A stretch of DNA of 64,000 nucleotides. Origin: Pseudomonadota bacterium. Lineage in GTDB: Bacteria > Pseudomonadota > Alphaproteobacteria > Rhizobiales > Phreatobacteraceae. The stretch spans positions 310,001 through 374,000 of the forward strand of contig JAIUOO010000002.1 of the NCBI GenBank assembly GCA_020161695.1. The letters run 5' to 3'. The notes under the pieces were generated by a model that was not told the origin of the DNA, did no database searches, and worked only from the letters and a program-made list of their open reading frames with translations. Shown here piece after piece: positions 7,790 through 17,306 of this stretch (position 1 is its first letter; each line of letters starts with the position of its first letter). The translations under genes were made by a program, and so were the position numbers.

Positions 7790-9541
7790 ATGGACCTTTC
7801 GAGCCGCCCCCCGCCGACGTCGCTCCGCATCGCCGTCGCCCAGCTCAACCCGATCATGGGCGATGTCGCCGGCAATCTTGCCAAGGCGCGCGCGGCGCGT
7901 GCCGACGCAGCCGCCGCCAAGGCGGACCTCGTCGTGTTCTCGGAACTGTTCATTTCCGGCTATCCGCCGGAGGACCTCGTTCTCAAGCCGGCCTTCCAGG
8001 CGGCCTGCCGCCAAGCTGCCGAGGCCATTGCCCGCGACACCGCCGATGGCGGGCCCGCGGCGATCATCACCACGCCGTGGGTCGAGGACGGCAAGGTCTA
8101 CAATGCCGTCGTCTGTTGCGACCATGGGCTGATCCAGGCCGTGCGGGCCAAGGTGGACCTGCCGAACTATTCGGTGTTCGACGAGAAACGCGTCTTCGCC
8201 TCGGGACCAATGCCCGGGCCCGCCAGCGTGCGCGGCGTGCGCATCGGCCTGCCGATCTGCGAGGACATCTGGGACGACGAGGTGGTGGAGACGCTGTCCG
8301 AGACCGGCGCCGAGTTCTTCATCGTGCCGAACGGCTCGCCCTATCGCGAGAGCGTCTATGACGAGCGGATGAATACCATCGTCGCCCGCGTGACGGAGAG
8401 CGGGCTGCCCATGCTCTACGTCAACCAGGTCGGCGGGCAGGACGAACTGGTCTTCGACGGCGCCTCGCTCGCCATCAATGCCGACCGCTCGCTCGCCATG
8501 CAGCTCCCGGCCTTCCGCGAGACCATCGCCATCGTCGAGGCGCGGAAGGAGGGCGGCGTCTGGCGCTTTTCCGGGCCGATCCATGAGCATATGACCGGCG
8601 ACGAGGCCAATTACGCGGCCTGCGTTCTGGGTCTGCGCGACTATGTCGAGAAGAACCGCTTCCCCGGCGTGGTGCTTGGCCTGTCCGGCGGCATCGACTC
8701 GGCGATCTGTGCGGCCATGGCGGTGGATGCGCTCGGGCCCGAGCGGGTCCATTGCGTGATGCTGCCCTACCGGTTCACGTCGGAGGAATCGCTGAAGGAC
8801 GCCTTCGCCTGCGCCAGGGCGCTCGGCGTGCGCTACGACATCGTTCCGATTTCGACAGCCGTGGAGGGGCTGGAAGCCTCGCTCGCGCCCCTGTTCAAGG
8901 GCACGAACCGCGACATCACCGAGGAGAACCTGCAGAGCCGCGCGCGCGGCACCATCCTCATGTCGATCTCGAACAAGTTCGGCGCGATGGTCGTCACCAC
9001 CGGCAACAAGAGCGAGATGTCGGTCGGCTACGCCACGATCTACGGCGACATGAACGGCGGCTACAATCCGATCAAGGATCTCTACAAGACCGAGGTCTTC
9101 CGCCTCTGTGCCCTGCGCAACCGCTGGAAGCCGGAAGGAGCGCTCGGGCCGGACGGCGAGGTGATCCCCGAGAACATCATCGTCAAGCCGCCCTCGGCGG
9201 AGCTGCGCGAGAACCAGAAGGATCAGGACTCGCTGCCGCCCTACGACGTGCTGGACGCGATCCTCGAAAGCCTCGTGGAGAAGGAGGCCTCCGTCGCCTC
9301 CATCGTCGCGGCCGGCTACGACCTCGATACCGTCAAGAAGGTCGAGCGCCTGCTCGCCATCGCCGAGTACAAGCGCCGGCAGGCCGCGCCCGGCGTGAAG
9401 GTCACTGCGCGCAATTTCGGCCGCGACCGGCGCTATCCCATCGTCAACCGCTTCCGCGATACGGGCGAGCCGGTGGCCGAGCCCGACCTGACCCTGGTCA
9501 GCCCGACCGCCGCTCCGAAGCTCGACGTGGTGGATTTCTGA
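7790..9541 (+). CDS. nadE: glutamine-dependent NAD+ synthetase
   Basis: This enzyme makes NAD+ from deamido-NAD+, ATP and glutamine in the cytosol. The 583-residue protein has an N-terminal nitrilase-type glutaminase domain with a complete triad, E52 (SELFISGYPPEDL), K121 (KVDLPNYS) and C157 (PICEDIW). A C-terminal synthetase domain carries the ATP pyrophosphatase loop LSGGIDS (298-304). The ATG at 7790 gives the usual short N-terminus before SLRIAVAQLNP; an in-frame start 75 nt earlier adds a low-complexity leader and is not preferred. It is followed by rpiA at 79 nt on the same strand, so the two may be co-transcribed. Confidence 0.97.
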   Translation: MDLSSRPPPTSLRIAVAQLNPIMGDVAGNLAKARAARADAAAAKADLVVFSELFISGYPPEDLVLKPAFQAACRQAAEAIARDTADGGPAAIITTPWVEDGKVYNAVVCCDHGLIQAVRAKVDLPNYSVFDEKRVFASGPMPGPASVRGVRIGLPICEDIWDDEVVETLSETGAEFFIVPNGSPYRESVYDERMNTIVARVTESGLPMLYVNQVGGQDELVFDGASLAINADRSLAMQLPAFRETIAIVEARKEGGVWRFSGPIHEHMTGDEANYAACVLGLRDYVEKNRFPGVVLGLSGGIDSAICAAMAVDALGPERVHCVMLPYRFTSEESLKDAFACARALGVRYDIVPISTAVEGLEASLAPLFKGTNRDITEENLQSRARGTILMSISNKFGAMVVTTGNKSEMSVGYATIYGDMNGGYNPIKDLYKTEVFRLCALRNRWKPEGALGPDGEVIPENIIVKPPSAELRENQKDQDSLPPYDVLDAILESLVEKEASVASIVAAGYDLDTVKKVERLLAIAEYKRRQAAPGVKVTARNFGRDRRYPIVNRFRDTGEPVAEPDLTLVSPTAAPKLDVVDF

Positions 9542-9620
9542 GGTCTCGCACCCGCGAAATGGCTGGACCTGACCGCCCTGGCGGGCTATCGGGCCCGGCA
9601 GAGCCAGTCTGGAATCGCTC

Positions 9621-10328
9621 ATGACCGATGCCGAAGCCCTGAAGCGCGACGCCGCCGCGAAGGCCCTGACCTACGTGGAGGACGGCATGCGGCTCGGCCT
9701 CGGCACCGGCTCGACGGCGAAGCACTTCGTCGACCTGCTCGCCGAGCGCGTGAAGACGGGCCTGAAGGTCGTCGGCGTGCCGACCTCCGAGGTGACGCGG
9801 GCGCAGGCCGAGAGGCTCGGCGTGCCGCTGACGACGCTGGACGAGACGCCGGAACTCGACCTGACCATCGACGGCGCCGACGAGATCGATCCGGCCCTGA
9901 ACCTGATCAAGGGTGGCGGCGGCGCGCTGCTGCGCGAGAAGATCGTCGCGGCGGCTTCCGCGCGGATGATCGTCATTGCCGACGCCTCGAAGCAGGTTCC
10001 GAGGCTTGGCCGCTATCCGCTGCCGATCGAGGTCAACGTCTTCGGTCTTGCCGCAACCCGGCGCGCCATCGAGAAGGTTCTGGAGGTGGCAGGCTGCCCC
10101 GGGCCGATCAGCGTCAGGACGAAGGCCGACGGCCATGTTTTCGTCACGGACGGCGGTCACATGATCCTTGATGCGGCCTGCGCGCGGATTCCCGATCCTG
10201 CCGCGCTGGCGTCCCGCCTGCATTCCGTGCCCGGAGTGGTTGAGCACGGCCTGTTCATCGGTCTGGCGTCGCTCGCGATCATCGCTTCCCCTGGAGGCGC
10301 AGAGGTCGTAGGACGTATCGGACAGTAA
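9621..10328 (+). CDS. rpiA: ribose-5-phosphate isomerase A
   Basis: RpiA interconverts ribose 5-phosphate and ribulose 5-phosphate in the pentose phosphate pathway. The 235-residue length is typical. Visible motifs are the phosphate-binding [15 protein letters not shown], the catalytic [19 protein letters not shown] (acidic residues plus Lys), LLREKIVA, and the [13 protein letters not shown] strand. The DUF2059 gene follows 50 nt downstream. The rpiA / DUF2059 pair is a conserved neighbourhood in Hyphomicrobiales, usually continuing into gor. Confidence 0.97.
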   Translation: MTDAEALKRDAAAKALTYVEDGMRLGLGTGSTAKHFVDLLAERVKTGLKVVGVPTSEVTRAQAERLGVPLTTLDETPELDLTIDGADEIDPALNLIKGGGGALLREKIVAAASARMIVIADASKQVPRLGRYPLPIEVNVFGLAATRRAIEKVLEVAGCPGPISVRTKADGHVFVTDGGHMILDAACARIPDPAALASRLHSVPGVVEHGLFIGLASLAIIASPGGAEVVGRIGQ

Positions 10329-10378
10329 GGCCGGACCGGTCGCCGGCGGCCCAAGAGCTTCCCTAAGGAGTGATCCTG

Positions 10379-10930
10379 ATGTTCGCCCGTTCGTTCGTTG
10401 CCGCCGCGCTGGCGTCTGTCGCCTTCGCCGCGTCTCCGGCTCTCGCCCAGCAGCGCCCCGCGCCGTCGCTGGCGCAGGCGGCGCCCGCTGCCCCGGCTGC
10501 GGCGCCGCAGCCCGCCGCCGAGCATGTCGCGCTTGCCCGCCAGGTGGTTGAGCTCTCCGGCGCGTCCTCGTCCTTCGAGGGCGTCATCCCGGCCTTCATC
10601 GAGCAGGCCAAGGCGCTGTTCCTGCCGACCAATCCGGACCTCGGCCGCCAGTTCAACGAAGTCGGCGACTCGCTCAAGGCCGAGTTCCAGCCGCGCGTCA
10701 ACGAACTGATCAACGGCATCGCTGTCGCCTATGCCCAGCGCTTCTCGATGGACGAGCTGCGCCGCATCCAGGCCTTCTACCAGTCGGCCGAGGGCCAGAA
10801 GCTGGTCCGCACCATCCCGGCGATCATGGAAGAGACCTTCGGCCGCTCGCAGCAGTGGAGCCAGGGCGTGACGCGCGACATCGTCGCCCGCTTCCGCGAG
10901 GAATTCGCCAAGCGCGGCATCCGCCTCTGA
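10379..10930 (+). CDS. DUF2059 domain exported protein
   Basis: A 183-residue secreted or periplasmic protein of unknown biochemical role. A signal peptide (cleavage near PALAQQ) is followed by a Pro/Ala-rich linker and then a helical DUF2059 domain, recognisable by ARQVVELSGA near the start and FSMDELRRIQAFYQSAEGQKL near the end. Two in-frame starts exist: a GTG at 10370 and an ATG at 10379. The AAGGAG at 10365-10370 overlaps the GTG and is spaced eight nt from the ATG, so the ATG is chosen. A hairpin terminator follows the stop. Confidence 0.88.
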   Translation: MFARSFVAAALASVAFAASPALAQQRPAPSLAQAAPAAPAAAPQPAAEHVALARQVVELSGASSSFEGVIPAFIEQAKALFLPTNPDLGRQFNEVGDSLKAEFQPRVNELINGIAVAYAQRFSMDELRRIQAFYQSAEGQKLVRTIPAIMEETFGRSQQWSQGVTRDIVARFREEFAKRGIRL

Positions 10931-10958
10931 CATCGGGGCCGCCGCTTCCGATATCGTG

Positions 10959-10990
10959 AAACGCGCCGGCATCCCCGGCGCGTTTTCTTT
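10959..10990 (+). terminator. hairpin terminator after the rpiA/DUF2059 unit
   Basis: AACGCGCCGG (10960-10969) pairs exactly with CCGGCGCGTT (10975-10984) and is followed by a T-rich tail (TTCTTTT). It lies between the DUF2059 stop and the end of the convergent tctA gene. Confidence 0.88.
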
Positions 10991-10999
10991 TGGCCGGGC

Positions 11000-12505
11000 T
11001 CAGTCCTCGTCCGCCTTCATCGACCAGCCGAGGCGAGCCCAGAGCATGGGGCCGAGCAGCGCCAGCACGGCGACCGCCAGCAGCGTCGCCGAGATCGGGC
11101 TGGTGACCAGCACGCTGGCGTCGCCATTGCTGATCTGCAGCGCGCGACGCAGCTGCGTCTCGGCCATCGGCCCGAGGATCATGCCGACGACGACCGGGGC
11201 GATCGGATAGTCGAAGCGGCGCATGCCATAGGCCATGAGCCCAAGCGCCAGCACCACGCCGAGCTCGACCAGCGATGCCTTGGCCGCCAGTACGCCGACC
11301 GTCGCGAAGACGAGGATGCCGCCATAGAGCCATGGACGCGGGATCGACAGCAGCCGCACCCAAAGGCCCACCAGCGGCAGGTTCAGCACGATCAGCATGA
11401 CATTGGCGATGAACAGCGAGGCGATCAGGCCCCAGACCACGTCCGCGGAGGTGACGAACAGCAGCGGTCCCGGCTGGAGATTGTACTGCTGGAATCCGGC
11501 CAGCATGATCGCCGCGGTCGCCGAGGTGGGGATGCCGAGGGTCAGGAGCGGCACCAGCGTGCCGGCAGCCGAAGCATTGTTGGCGGCCTCCGGCCCGGCG
11601 ACGCCCTCGATGGCGCCGTGACCGAACTCCTCCGGGTTCGTCGCCAGCCGCTTCTCGGCGGCGTAGGAGAGGAAGGTCGGTATCTCGGCGCCGCCCGCCG
11701 GCAGAGCGCCGATGGGGAAGCCGAAAGCAGTGCCGCGCAGCCAGGGCTTCCACGAGCGCCGCCAGTCCTCGGCGGTCATCCAGAGCGAGCCGCGGATCGC
11801 CTCCACCGTGCCCTCGCCTTCCTTGCCGCGCTGGGCGGCGACCGCCATGGCCTCGCCGACCGCGAACATCGCGACGGCGACGGTCGTCACCTCCAGCCCG
11901 TCGAGCAAGTCGGGCACGCCGAAGGAAAGGCGGGGCTGGCCCGTCAGCTTGTCGATGCCGACGATACCGAGCGTAAGGCCGATGGCGAGCGAGGTCAGAC
12001 CGCGCAGGCGCGACGAACCGAAAGTTGCCGACACCGTGATAAAGGCGACCACCATCAGCGCGAAATAGTCCTCTGGACCGAAGGCGATGGCGACCTCGGC
12101 GAGCCAGGGCGCGAAGATGGCCAGCAGCGCGGTGGCGATCGTGCCGGCAACGAAGGAGCCGATGGCGGCGGTGGCGAGCGCAGGCCCGCCGCGTCCCGCG
12201 CGGGCCATCTTGTTGCCCTCCATCGCCGTGACGATGGAGGCGCTCTCGCCGGGCGTGTTCAGGAGGATCGAGGTGGTCGAGCCGCCATACATGCCGCCGT
12301 AATAGATGCCGGCGAACATGATCAGCGAACCTGCCGGGTCCATCTTGAAGGTGACCGGCAAGAGCAGCGCGACCGTCATGGCGGGGCCGATGCCCGGCAG
12401 GACACCGACCGCCGTGCCTAGGACGACTCCAACCAGCGCGAAGAGCAGGTTCGCCGGCTGGATGGCGATGGACAGGCCGTTGAGCAGGAGCGACAGCGTT
12501 TCCAT
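11000..12505 (-). CDS. tctA: tripartite tricarboxylate transporter, large permease subunit TctA
   Basis: The large membrane subunit (about 12 helices, 501 residues) of a binding-protein-dependent secondary transporter for citrate-like or other carboxylates. Family signatures include the N-terminal [21 protein letters not shown] and the [20 protein letters not shown] segment, plus [15 protein letters not shown] in the second half. The ATG at 12505 lies 7 nt after the tctB stop, so it is the last gene of the leftward unit kinase-tctC-tctB-tctA. Its 3' end faces the rpiA-unit terminator. Confidence 0.95.
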   Translation of the reverse strand: METLSLLLNGLSIAIQPANLLFALVGVVLGTAVGVLPGIGPAMTVALLLPVTFKMDPAGSLIMFAGIYYGGMYGGSTTSILLNTPGESASIVTAMEGNKMARAGRGGPALATAAIGSFVAGTIATALLAIFAPWLAEVAIAFGPEDYFALMVVAFITVSATFGSSRLRGLTSLAIGLTLGIVGIDKLTGQPRLSFGVPDLLDGLEVTTVAVAMFAVGEAMAVAAQRGKEGEGTVEAIRGSLWMTAEDWRRSWKPWLRGTAFGFPIGALPAGGAEIPTFLSYAAEKRLATNPEEFGHGAIEGVAGPEAANNASAAGTLVPLLTLGIPTSATAAIMLAGFQQYNLQPGPLLFVTSADVVWGLIASLFIANVMLIVLNLPLVGLWVRLLSIPRPWLYGGILVFATVGVLAAKASLVELGVVLALGLMAYGMRRFDYPIAPVVVGMILGPMAETQLRRALQISNGDASVLVTSPISATLLAVAVLALLGPMLWARLGWSMKADED

Positions 12506-12512
12506 CGGCGCC

Positions 12513-12983
12513 TCAGAACCAGCTTTCGGCAAGACCAGAGGGCAATGACAGGCCGAGGACCTTGGCGAAGAACACGAAGATGACGATGGCCATGGCCGCG
12601 CCGATGGCGAGGTCGACCGCCGGTCGTGTCGAGCCAAAGGCGCGCGCGGTCGCGGCGAACAGGACGGCACAGGCCGGGATGAAGCCGGCGGTCTTGATCA
12701 GCAGCAGCATGGCGGCGATGCCGCCAGCGATCCACACGACGGCGACCGGCTCATCCGGGTCGCGGGCGGGGGCTTCGCCCCGCAGGCCCGCGACGACCGT
12801 CAGTGCGCCGAGGACGGCGAGAAAGCCGCCGACCAGAAAGGGCATCATCTGCGGCCCGAGCGCCTGGCTGCCGAAGCTGGCGCGCACCTGAAAGCCCTGC
12901 CAGACCACGACGGCGGCGATTGCCAGCAGAGCGGCGCCGATGACGACGACCGGACGATCCGGCCTCTTGCGATCCACGTCCAT
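12513..12983 (-). CDS. tctB: tripartite tricarboxylate transporter, small permease subunit TctB
   Basis: A 156-residue, four-helix membrane protein that partners TctA. The first helix ([17 protein letters not shown]) and the following [11 protein letters not shown] segment are typical of TctB. Two starts are possible: a GTG at 12995 that overlaps the tctC stop by eight nt, and the ATG at 12983 four nt beyond it. I chose the ATG because it gives the usual N-terminus, but neither has a strong Shine-Dalgarno sequence and coupling to tctC translation is likely. Confidence 0.88.
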   Translation of the reverse strand: MDVDRKRPDRPVVVIGAALLAIAAVVVWQGFQVRASFGSQALGPQMMPFLVGGFLAVLGALTVVAGLRGEAPARDPDEPVAVVWIAGGIAAMLLLIKTAGFIPACAVLFAATARAFGSTRPAVDLAIGAAMAIVIFVFFAKVLGLSLPSGLAESWF

Positions 12984-12987
12984 GGCG

Positions 12988-13962
12988 TCAGGCACGCACG
13001 AGGCCGAGATTGCGCAGAACGCCCTCGACCCGGGCGTTCTCCTCTTTCAGGAAGGCGGCGAAGGCATCGGCAGCCAGATAGGTATCCTGCCAGCCCTTGG
13101 CGGCCAGCTGGTCGGCCCAGGCCTTCGACTTGGCCATCTTCTCGACGACCTCTCCAAGGCCCGCCTTCTGCGCATCGCTGAGCCCGGGGCCGCCGAACAC
13201 GCCGCGCCAGTTCTGCAGTTCGAGCTTCAACCCACCCGCGGTCAGGGTCGGTCCGGGCAGGCCGGCCGTCCCCTCGGGCGCGGTGATGCCGAGCCAGCGC
13301 AGCCGACGGCTCTTCACGTGCTGCTCGAACTCGCTGACGCCGCCGACGCCGACCGTCACGCGGTTCGAGAGGATGGCCGCCATGGCCTCGCCACCGCCGG
13401 AATGGGCGATGTAGTTGACCTTGCCACCATCCGCTCCTGCCAGCCCCGCGAACATGGCCGCCGTGATGTGGTCGACGCCACCGGCCGAACCGCCGCCCCA
13501 GCTGACCCTCGACACGTCCGCCTTCACCGCGGCCGCGAGGTCCGCGACCGACTTGATCGGCGAGGCGGCGCTGACCACCAGCGCCTGCCATTCGCCGGTG
13601 AGCCGCGCGACCGGCGTCACCGCATCCAGCGTCACGGGCGCCTTGTTCATCAGGATCGCGCCGACCATGACGAAGCCGGAGATCATGAGCGCGCCGGGAT
13701 CGCCACGCGAGGAATTGACGAACTGGGCGATGCCGATGGTGCCGCCGGCGCCCGCCACGTTGGTGACCTGCGCGGAACGGACGAGGCGCTCGCCCGTCAG
13801 CACGCTCTGCATGGTGCGGGCCGTCTGGTCCCAGCCGCCGCCGGGCGCGGCGGGAGCCAGCAGTTTCAGTTCGGTCGGAGCCTGCGCAATGGCCGGGTGT
13901 GCAAGCACGGCGGCAAGGCCGGCTCCGAGCGCGACGGCCTCGCGCCGGGTGATGGTCGACAT
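12988..13962 (-). CDS. tctC: tripartite tricarboxylate transporter substrate-binding protein TctC
   Basis: A periplasmic binding protein of 324 residues that delivers the carboxylate ligand to TctAB. The N-terminus TITRREAVALGAG carries a twin-arginine pair (R6-R7) ahead of a hydrophobic stretch ending AIA, so Tat export is plausible. Family segments include LLAPAAPGGGWDQTART near the ligand cleft and VTNVAGAGGTIGIAQFV. The ATG at 13962 follows GGGAGGA. It is part of a leftward operon 76 nt downstream of an FGGY kinase gene and immediately upstream of tctB. Confidence 0.93.
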   Translation of the reverse strand: MSTITRREAVALGAGLAAVLAHPAIAQAPTELKLLAPAAPGGGWDQTARTMQSVLTGERLVRSAQVTNVAGAGGTIGIAQFVNSSRGDPGALMISGFVMVGAILMNKAPVTLDAVTPVARLTGEWQALVVSAASPIKSVADLAAAVKADVSRVSWGGGSAGGVDHITAAMFAGLAGADGGKVNYIAHSGGGEAMAAILSNRVTVGVGGVSEFEQHVKSRRLRWLGITAPEGTAGLPGPTLTAGGLKLELQNWRGVFGGPGLSDAQKAGLGEVVEKMAKSKAWADQLAAKGWQDTYLAADAFAAFLKEENARVEGVLRNLGLVRA

Positions 13963-14038
13963 GGCGTTCCTCCCGAACAGTTTTGACAATTTGTCGCACC
14001 CTCCGGGCGGGTGGGCAATGCGGGAAATGCGGGATCGA

Positions 14039-15469
14039 TCAGGCCAGCGGCGCGAAGGTCGGGGACAGCGCGGCGACCGCCGCGCGGTAGCGGCGATAGG
14101 GCTCCCCGTAGCGCGCGCGGGCGGGCGCGGGCGCGAAGCGGTCGGCGACCTGGACGATGGCGCGGCTCGCCGCGCGCCGGTCCGGATAAACGCCGAGGGT
14201 GACTGCCGCGATGACCGCAAGGCCCGCGGTCGTCAGTTCGTGATCGGCAAGGCGCAGCACAGGGCAGCCGAGAATGTCCGCCTTCATGCGACAGAGCAGA
14301 TCGCTGCGGGCGAGGCCTCCAGCGAGCCTGATGTCGCGAGGCGCGACGCCGCTCTCCGCCATCACATCGGCGATATGGCGCAGGCCGTAGCACAGGCCTT
14401 CATAGATCGCCCGCGCCATGGCCGGCCGGTCCGTATCGAGACCGAGGCCGAGGAAGGCTCCGCGTGCGTTGGGATTCCACAGCGGAGCCCGTGCGCCGGA
14501 ATGGAACGGCAGAAAAGTGACCCCGCCGGCTCCGGGCGGGACGGCGGCGATGCCGGCTTCGATGGCGGCGAGGTCCTGACCGAGCAGTTCGGCGCGCGCC
14601 CATTCCAGCACGCTGCCCGTTCCGCCCATCGAGCCACGCACGAGCCAGCCGTCGCCGAGCGGCACGGAATAGACACGCCTGAACGGATCGCGCACCGGAC
14701 GATCCGATGCCACCCCGAAGGAGGTCACCGTGCCGGAAATGTCGAGCGCCTCGCCCGGCTCGGCGATGCCGCTCGCGACATAGGCGCATTTGCTGTCGAA
14801 GGTCGCGGCGACGACGGGAATCGTTCCGCCCCCGAACAGGCTCGCAAGGCCAGGAGCGAGGACGCCGACGCGCTCGCCGAGGGCGGCCGGCCGGCCGAAG
14901 ATCGCGGTGTCGACGTCGAGCGGGCGCGTGACCTCCGCATCGTAGAGGCGGAGCGCGGTGTAGGGATCGAGAACCGGCGCGCCGCAGAGGCGATGAACCA
15001 GAAGACCCGTCGCATCGAGCAACCGGTCCATGGCGACCGTCAGGTCGGCACGCTCGCGGCGCAGGCGCAGGACCTGCGGCAACGGATCGGCGACGGTCGG
15101 CCGGGGTGCATCCGGCCTCTCGCGGAGAAGCTCGCCGATGCGGGCCACGTCGGCAGCGGCGCGCGTGTCGAAATACATGACAGCAGGGCCAAGCGGCCGG
15201 CCGCCGGCCATCGGGACCCAGCCGGCCAGCGGGCCCGCCGCCGCGACCGCGTCGGGTTTCACGCCCGCCCTGCCGGCTTCCACCAGCGCCTCGTCGAGCA
15301 GCGCCAGCCACTCGGCGGGATCCTGCTCGTAGCGGGCGCCATCGATGACGGAGTTCACCGGCCTCGACCACCGCCACAACGTCGCGCCATCAGCCGTGAC
15401 AGCACTGACGCGCAGGCTCTGCGTGCCGAGATCAACAGCAAGGATGGTTGCCGGCACAGCCTGCTTCAC
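14039..15469 (-). CDS. FGGY-family carbohydrate kinase (xylulokinase-like)
   Basis: A 476-residue FGGY kinase. The N-terminal phosphate-binding DLGTQS (D13), the YFDTR substrate-site Asp (D101), the catalytic-base Asp in ATFDSK (D225), the ALDISGTVTSFGV adenosine loop and the C-terminal GGLARSDLLCRMKADILGCPV signature are all present, so it should be active on a polyol, sugar or sugar acid. The start is GTG with GGGAGAGA upstream; no ATG fits. It is the first gene of the leftward tctCBA unit. A kinase travelling with a TTT transporter suggests that the imported ligand, or a product of it, is phosphorylated. The substrate cannot be read from sequence. Confidence 0.9.
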   Translation of the reverse strand: MKQAVPATILAVDLGTQSLRVSAVTADGATLWRWSRPVNSVIDGARYEQDPAEWLALLDEALVEAGRAGVKPDAVAAAGPLAGWVPMAGGRPLGPAVMYFDTRAAADVARIGELLRERPDAPRPTVADPLPQVLRLRRERADLTVAMDRLLDATGLLVHRLCGAPVLDPYTALRLYDAEVTRPLDVDTAIFGRPAALGERVGVLAPGLASLFGGGTIPVVAATFDSKCAYVASGIAEPGEALDISGTVTSFGVASDRPVRDPFRRVYSVPLGDGWLVRGSMGGTGSVLEWARAELLGQDLAAIEAGIAAVPPGAGGVTFLPFHSGARAPLWNPNARGAFLGLGLDTDRPAMARAIYEGLCYGLRHIADVMAESGVAPRDIRLAGGLARSDLLCRMKADILGCPVLRLADHELTTAGLAVIAAVTLGVYPDRRAASRAIVQVADRFAPAPARARYGEPYRRYRAAVAALSPTFAPLA

Positions 15470-15663
15470 GGCGCTCTCTCCCTGGCGGCCCCGGGACGGC
15501 CGCCGCTTCTGGTCGGTCGCTTTCTTCTTACGGGAGGCTCGCGCCTGGTGGCAGGGCTCCGCCGCTGTCGCAGGGCAGATCGGCGGTTTTGAGCGGGACC
15601 GGGCGCTATGATAAGCGCTCTGCAGTTCCCATCTCAGCCATCCATCCGCAGCCAGAGGTTTCC

Positions 15664-17046
15664 ATGAGCTACGACGTCGATCTCTTCGTCATCGGTGGCG
15701 GCTCCGGCGGCGTGCGCGCGGCGCGCATTGCGGCGACCCACGGCGCGAAGGTGATGCTCGCCGAGGAGTACCGGATGGGCGGCACCTGCGTCATCCGGGG
15801 CTGCGTGCCGAAGAAGCTGATGGTCTATGCCTCCCAGTTTCACGAGCATTTCGAGGATGCGGCGGGTTTCGGCTGGACGGTCGGGCCTGCGACGTTCGAC
15901 TGGCCGACCTTCATCGCCGCCAAGGACAAGGAGATCGGCCGGCTGGAAGGCATCTACGCATCCAACCTCGCCAAGGCCGGCGTCGAGATCGCCTCCCAGC
16001 GCGCGACCATCACCGGCGCGAACAGCGTGCGTCTTGCCGATGGGCGGACGGTGACGGCAAAGTTCATCCTCGTCGCGACCGGCGCGGCGCCGTCCACGGA
16101 CGGCACCCTGCCGGGCGGCGACCTCACCATCTCCTCGAACGAAGTCTTCCACCTCACGGAACAGCCGAAGCGCATCGTCATCGCCGGCGGCGGCTACATT
16201 GCCGTCGAGTTCGCGGGTGTCTTCGCCGGCCTCGGCTCGGAGGTGACGCTGGTCTATCGGGGCGCGAAGATCCTCCGCGGCTTCGATGAGGACCTGCGCG
16301 ATCACCTGATGGCCGAATATGCCCGCAAGGGCATCCGCCTTGTCATGAACGAGACGTTCTCCGCCATCGAGAAGACCGCGGACGGCCTCGCCGTGCGCTT
16401 CCGCAACGGTCACGAGACGGTCGTCGCCGATCAGGTGCTGATGGCGATCGGCCGGCGCCCCAACACGAAGGGGCTGGGCCTGGAGGCGGTGGGTGTCACC
16501 CTCGGCCGGAACGGCGAGATTGCGGTCGATGGCAACAGCCGCACCAGCGTGCCGTCGATCTATGCGGTCGGCGACGCCACCGACCGCGTGAACCTGACCC
16601 CGGTCGCGATCCGCGAGGGCCATGCCTTCGCCGACAGCCTGTTCGGGGGCAGACCCTGGGCGGCCGATCATGCGACCATCCCGACCGCCGTCTTCTCGGA
16701 ACCGGAGATCGGCACGGTGGGCCTGACCGAAGAGCAGGCGCTGCTGACCGGCCGCGCGGTCGACATCTACAAGGCAACGTTCCGGCCGATGAAGAACACG
16801 ATCTCCGGCCGCGAATCACGGATGCTGATGAAACTCCTGGTTGATGGCGAAACAGACAGGGTTCTCGGGGTGCACATTTGCGGCCCCGAGGCCGGAGAAA
16901 TGATCCAGCTGGTCGGCATCGCGGTGAAGATGGGAGCGACCAAGGCGCAGTTCGACGCGACCATGGCGGTTCACCCGACCGCCGCCGAGGAACTGGTCAC
17001 GATGCGAACGCCGAGCGCCAGATTCGCACGATCGGCGGCCAACTGA
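15664..17046 (+). CDS. gor: glutathione-disulfide reductase
   Basis: An FAD/NADPH-dependent disulfide oxidoreductase of 460 residues that keeps glutathione reduced. It has the N-terminal FAD motif GGGSGG, the redox-active GGTCVIRGC (C42, C47), the NADPH-binding GGGYIAVEFA, the second FAD motif IYAVGDATD, and the catalytic HPTAAEE (H437, E442) near the C-terminus. The redox motif reads CVIRGC in place of the CVNVGC of the E. coli and human enzymes, which I know from alphaproteobacterial Gor. It is divergent from the FGGY kinase gene with 194 nt between them. In many related genomes gor sits directly after rpiA and a DUF2059 gene. Confidence 0.93.
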   Translation: MSYDVDLFVIGGGSGGVRAARIAATHGAKVMLAEEYRMGGTCVIRGCVPKKLMVYASQFHEHFEDAAGFGWTVGPATFDWPTFIAAKDKEIGRLEGIYASNLAKAGVEIASQRATITGANSVRLADGRTVTAKFILVATGAAPSTDGTLPGGDLTISSNEVFHLTEQPKRIVIAGGGYIAVEFAGVFAGLGSEVTLVYRGAKILRGFDEDLRDHLMAEYARKGIRLVMNETFSAIEKTADGLAVRFRNGHETVVADQVLMAIGRRPNTKGLGLEAVGVTLGRNGEIAVDGNSRTSVPSIYAVGDATDRVNLTPVAIREGHAFADSLFGGRPWAADHATIPTAVFSEPEIGTVGLTEEQALLTGRAVDIYKATFRPMKNTISGRESRMLMKLLVDGETDRVLGVHICGPEAGEMIQLVGIAVKMGATKAQFDATMAVHPTAAEELVTMRTPSARFARSAAN

Positions 17047-17188
17047 CGTCCGTTCGCGAGCTCAGACTGGGGTCCCGGCTTTCGCAATCGAATGCAGCAC
17101 CGCAATTGTTGACAAAGGGTATCATAATAAGGCTTTGTCCATTTTTGTCGTATGGATTGTACCAATCCTAAAGTTGGCTATCCGAGAT

Positions 17189-17218
17189 TTTTCGTGCAAC
17201 CAAGGGTTTTCGTGCAAC
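17189..17218. repeat. 12-bp direct repeat with 18-bp period
   Basis: TTTTCGTGCAAC occurs at 17189-17200 and again at 17207-17218. The AT-rich 260-nt interval between gor and the first globin-coupled chemoreceptor gene also holds a perfect small inverted repeat (GGATTG / CAATCC, 17154-17168). Both lie upstream of the CtrA-like box at 17230. They could be regulator sites, but no known motif is recognised. Confidence 0.55.
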
Positions 17219-17229
17219 GCAAAAACACT

Positions 17230-17244
17230 TTTACCGTCAATTAA
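17230..17244. promoter_or_regulatory. CtrA-like box upstream of globin-coupled receptor 1
   Basis: TTTA-CCGTCAA-TTAA(CC) matches 7 of 8 fixed positions of the CtrA full site TTAA-N7-TTAA. It lies 62 nt before the receptor start. Similar boxes occur at matching distances before the next two chemoreceptor genes. Confidence 0.5.
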
Positions 17245-17306
17245 CCATGTGGTGCGTTCATCGTTGCAGCGCCAGTCAGGCGCCTCACCGCGACGGAACC
17301 CTGCCG

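Noticed and set aside
17109..17140. TTGACA at 17109 as a -35 box for the chemoreceptor gene
   Set aside because: No acceptable -10 element occurs 16-18 nt downstream; the TAATAA-like stretch is too close.
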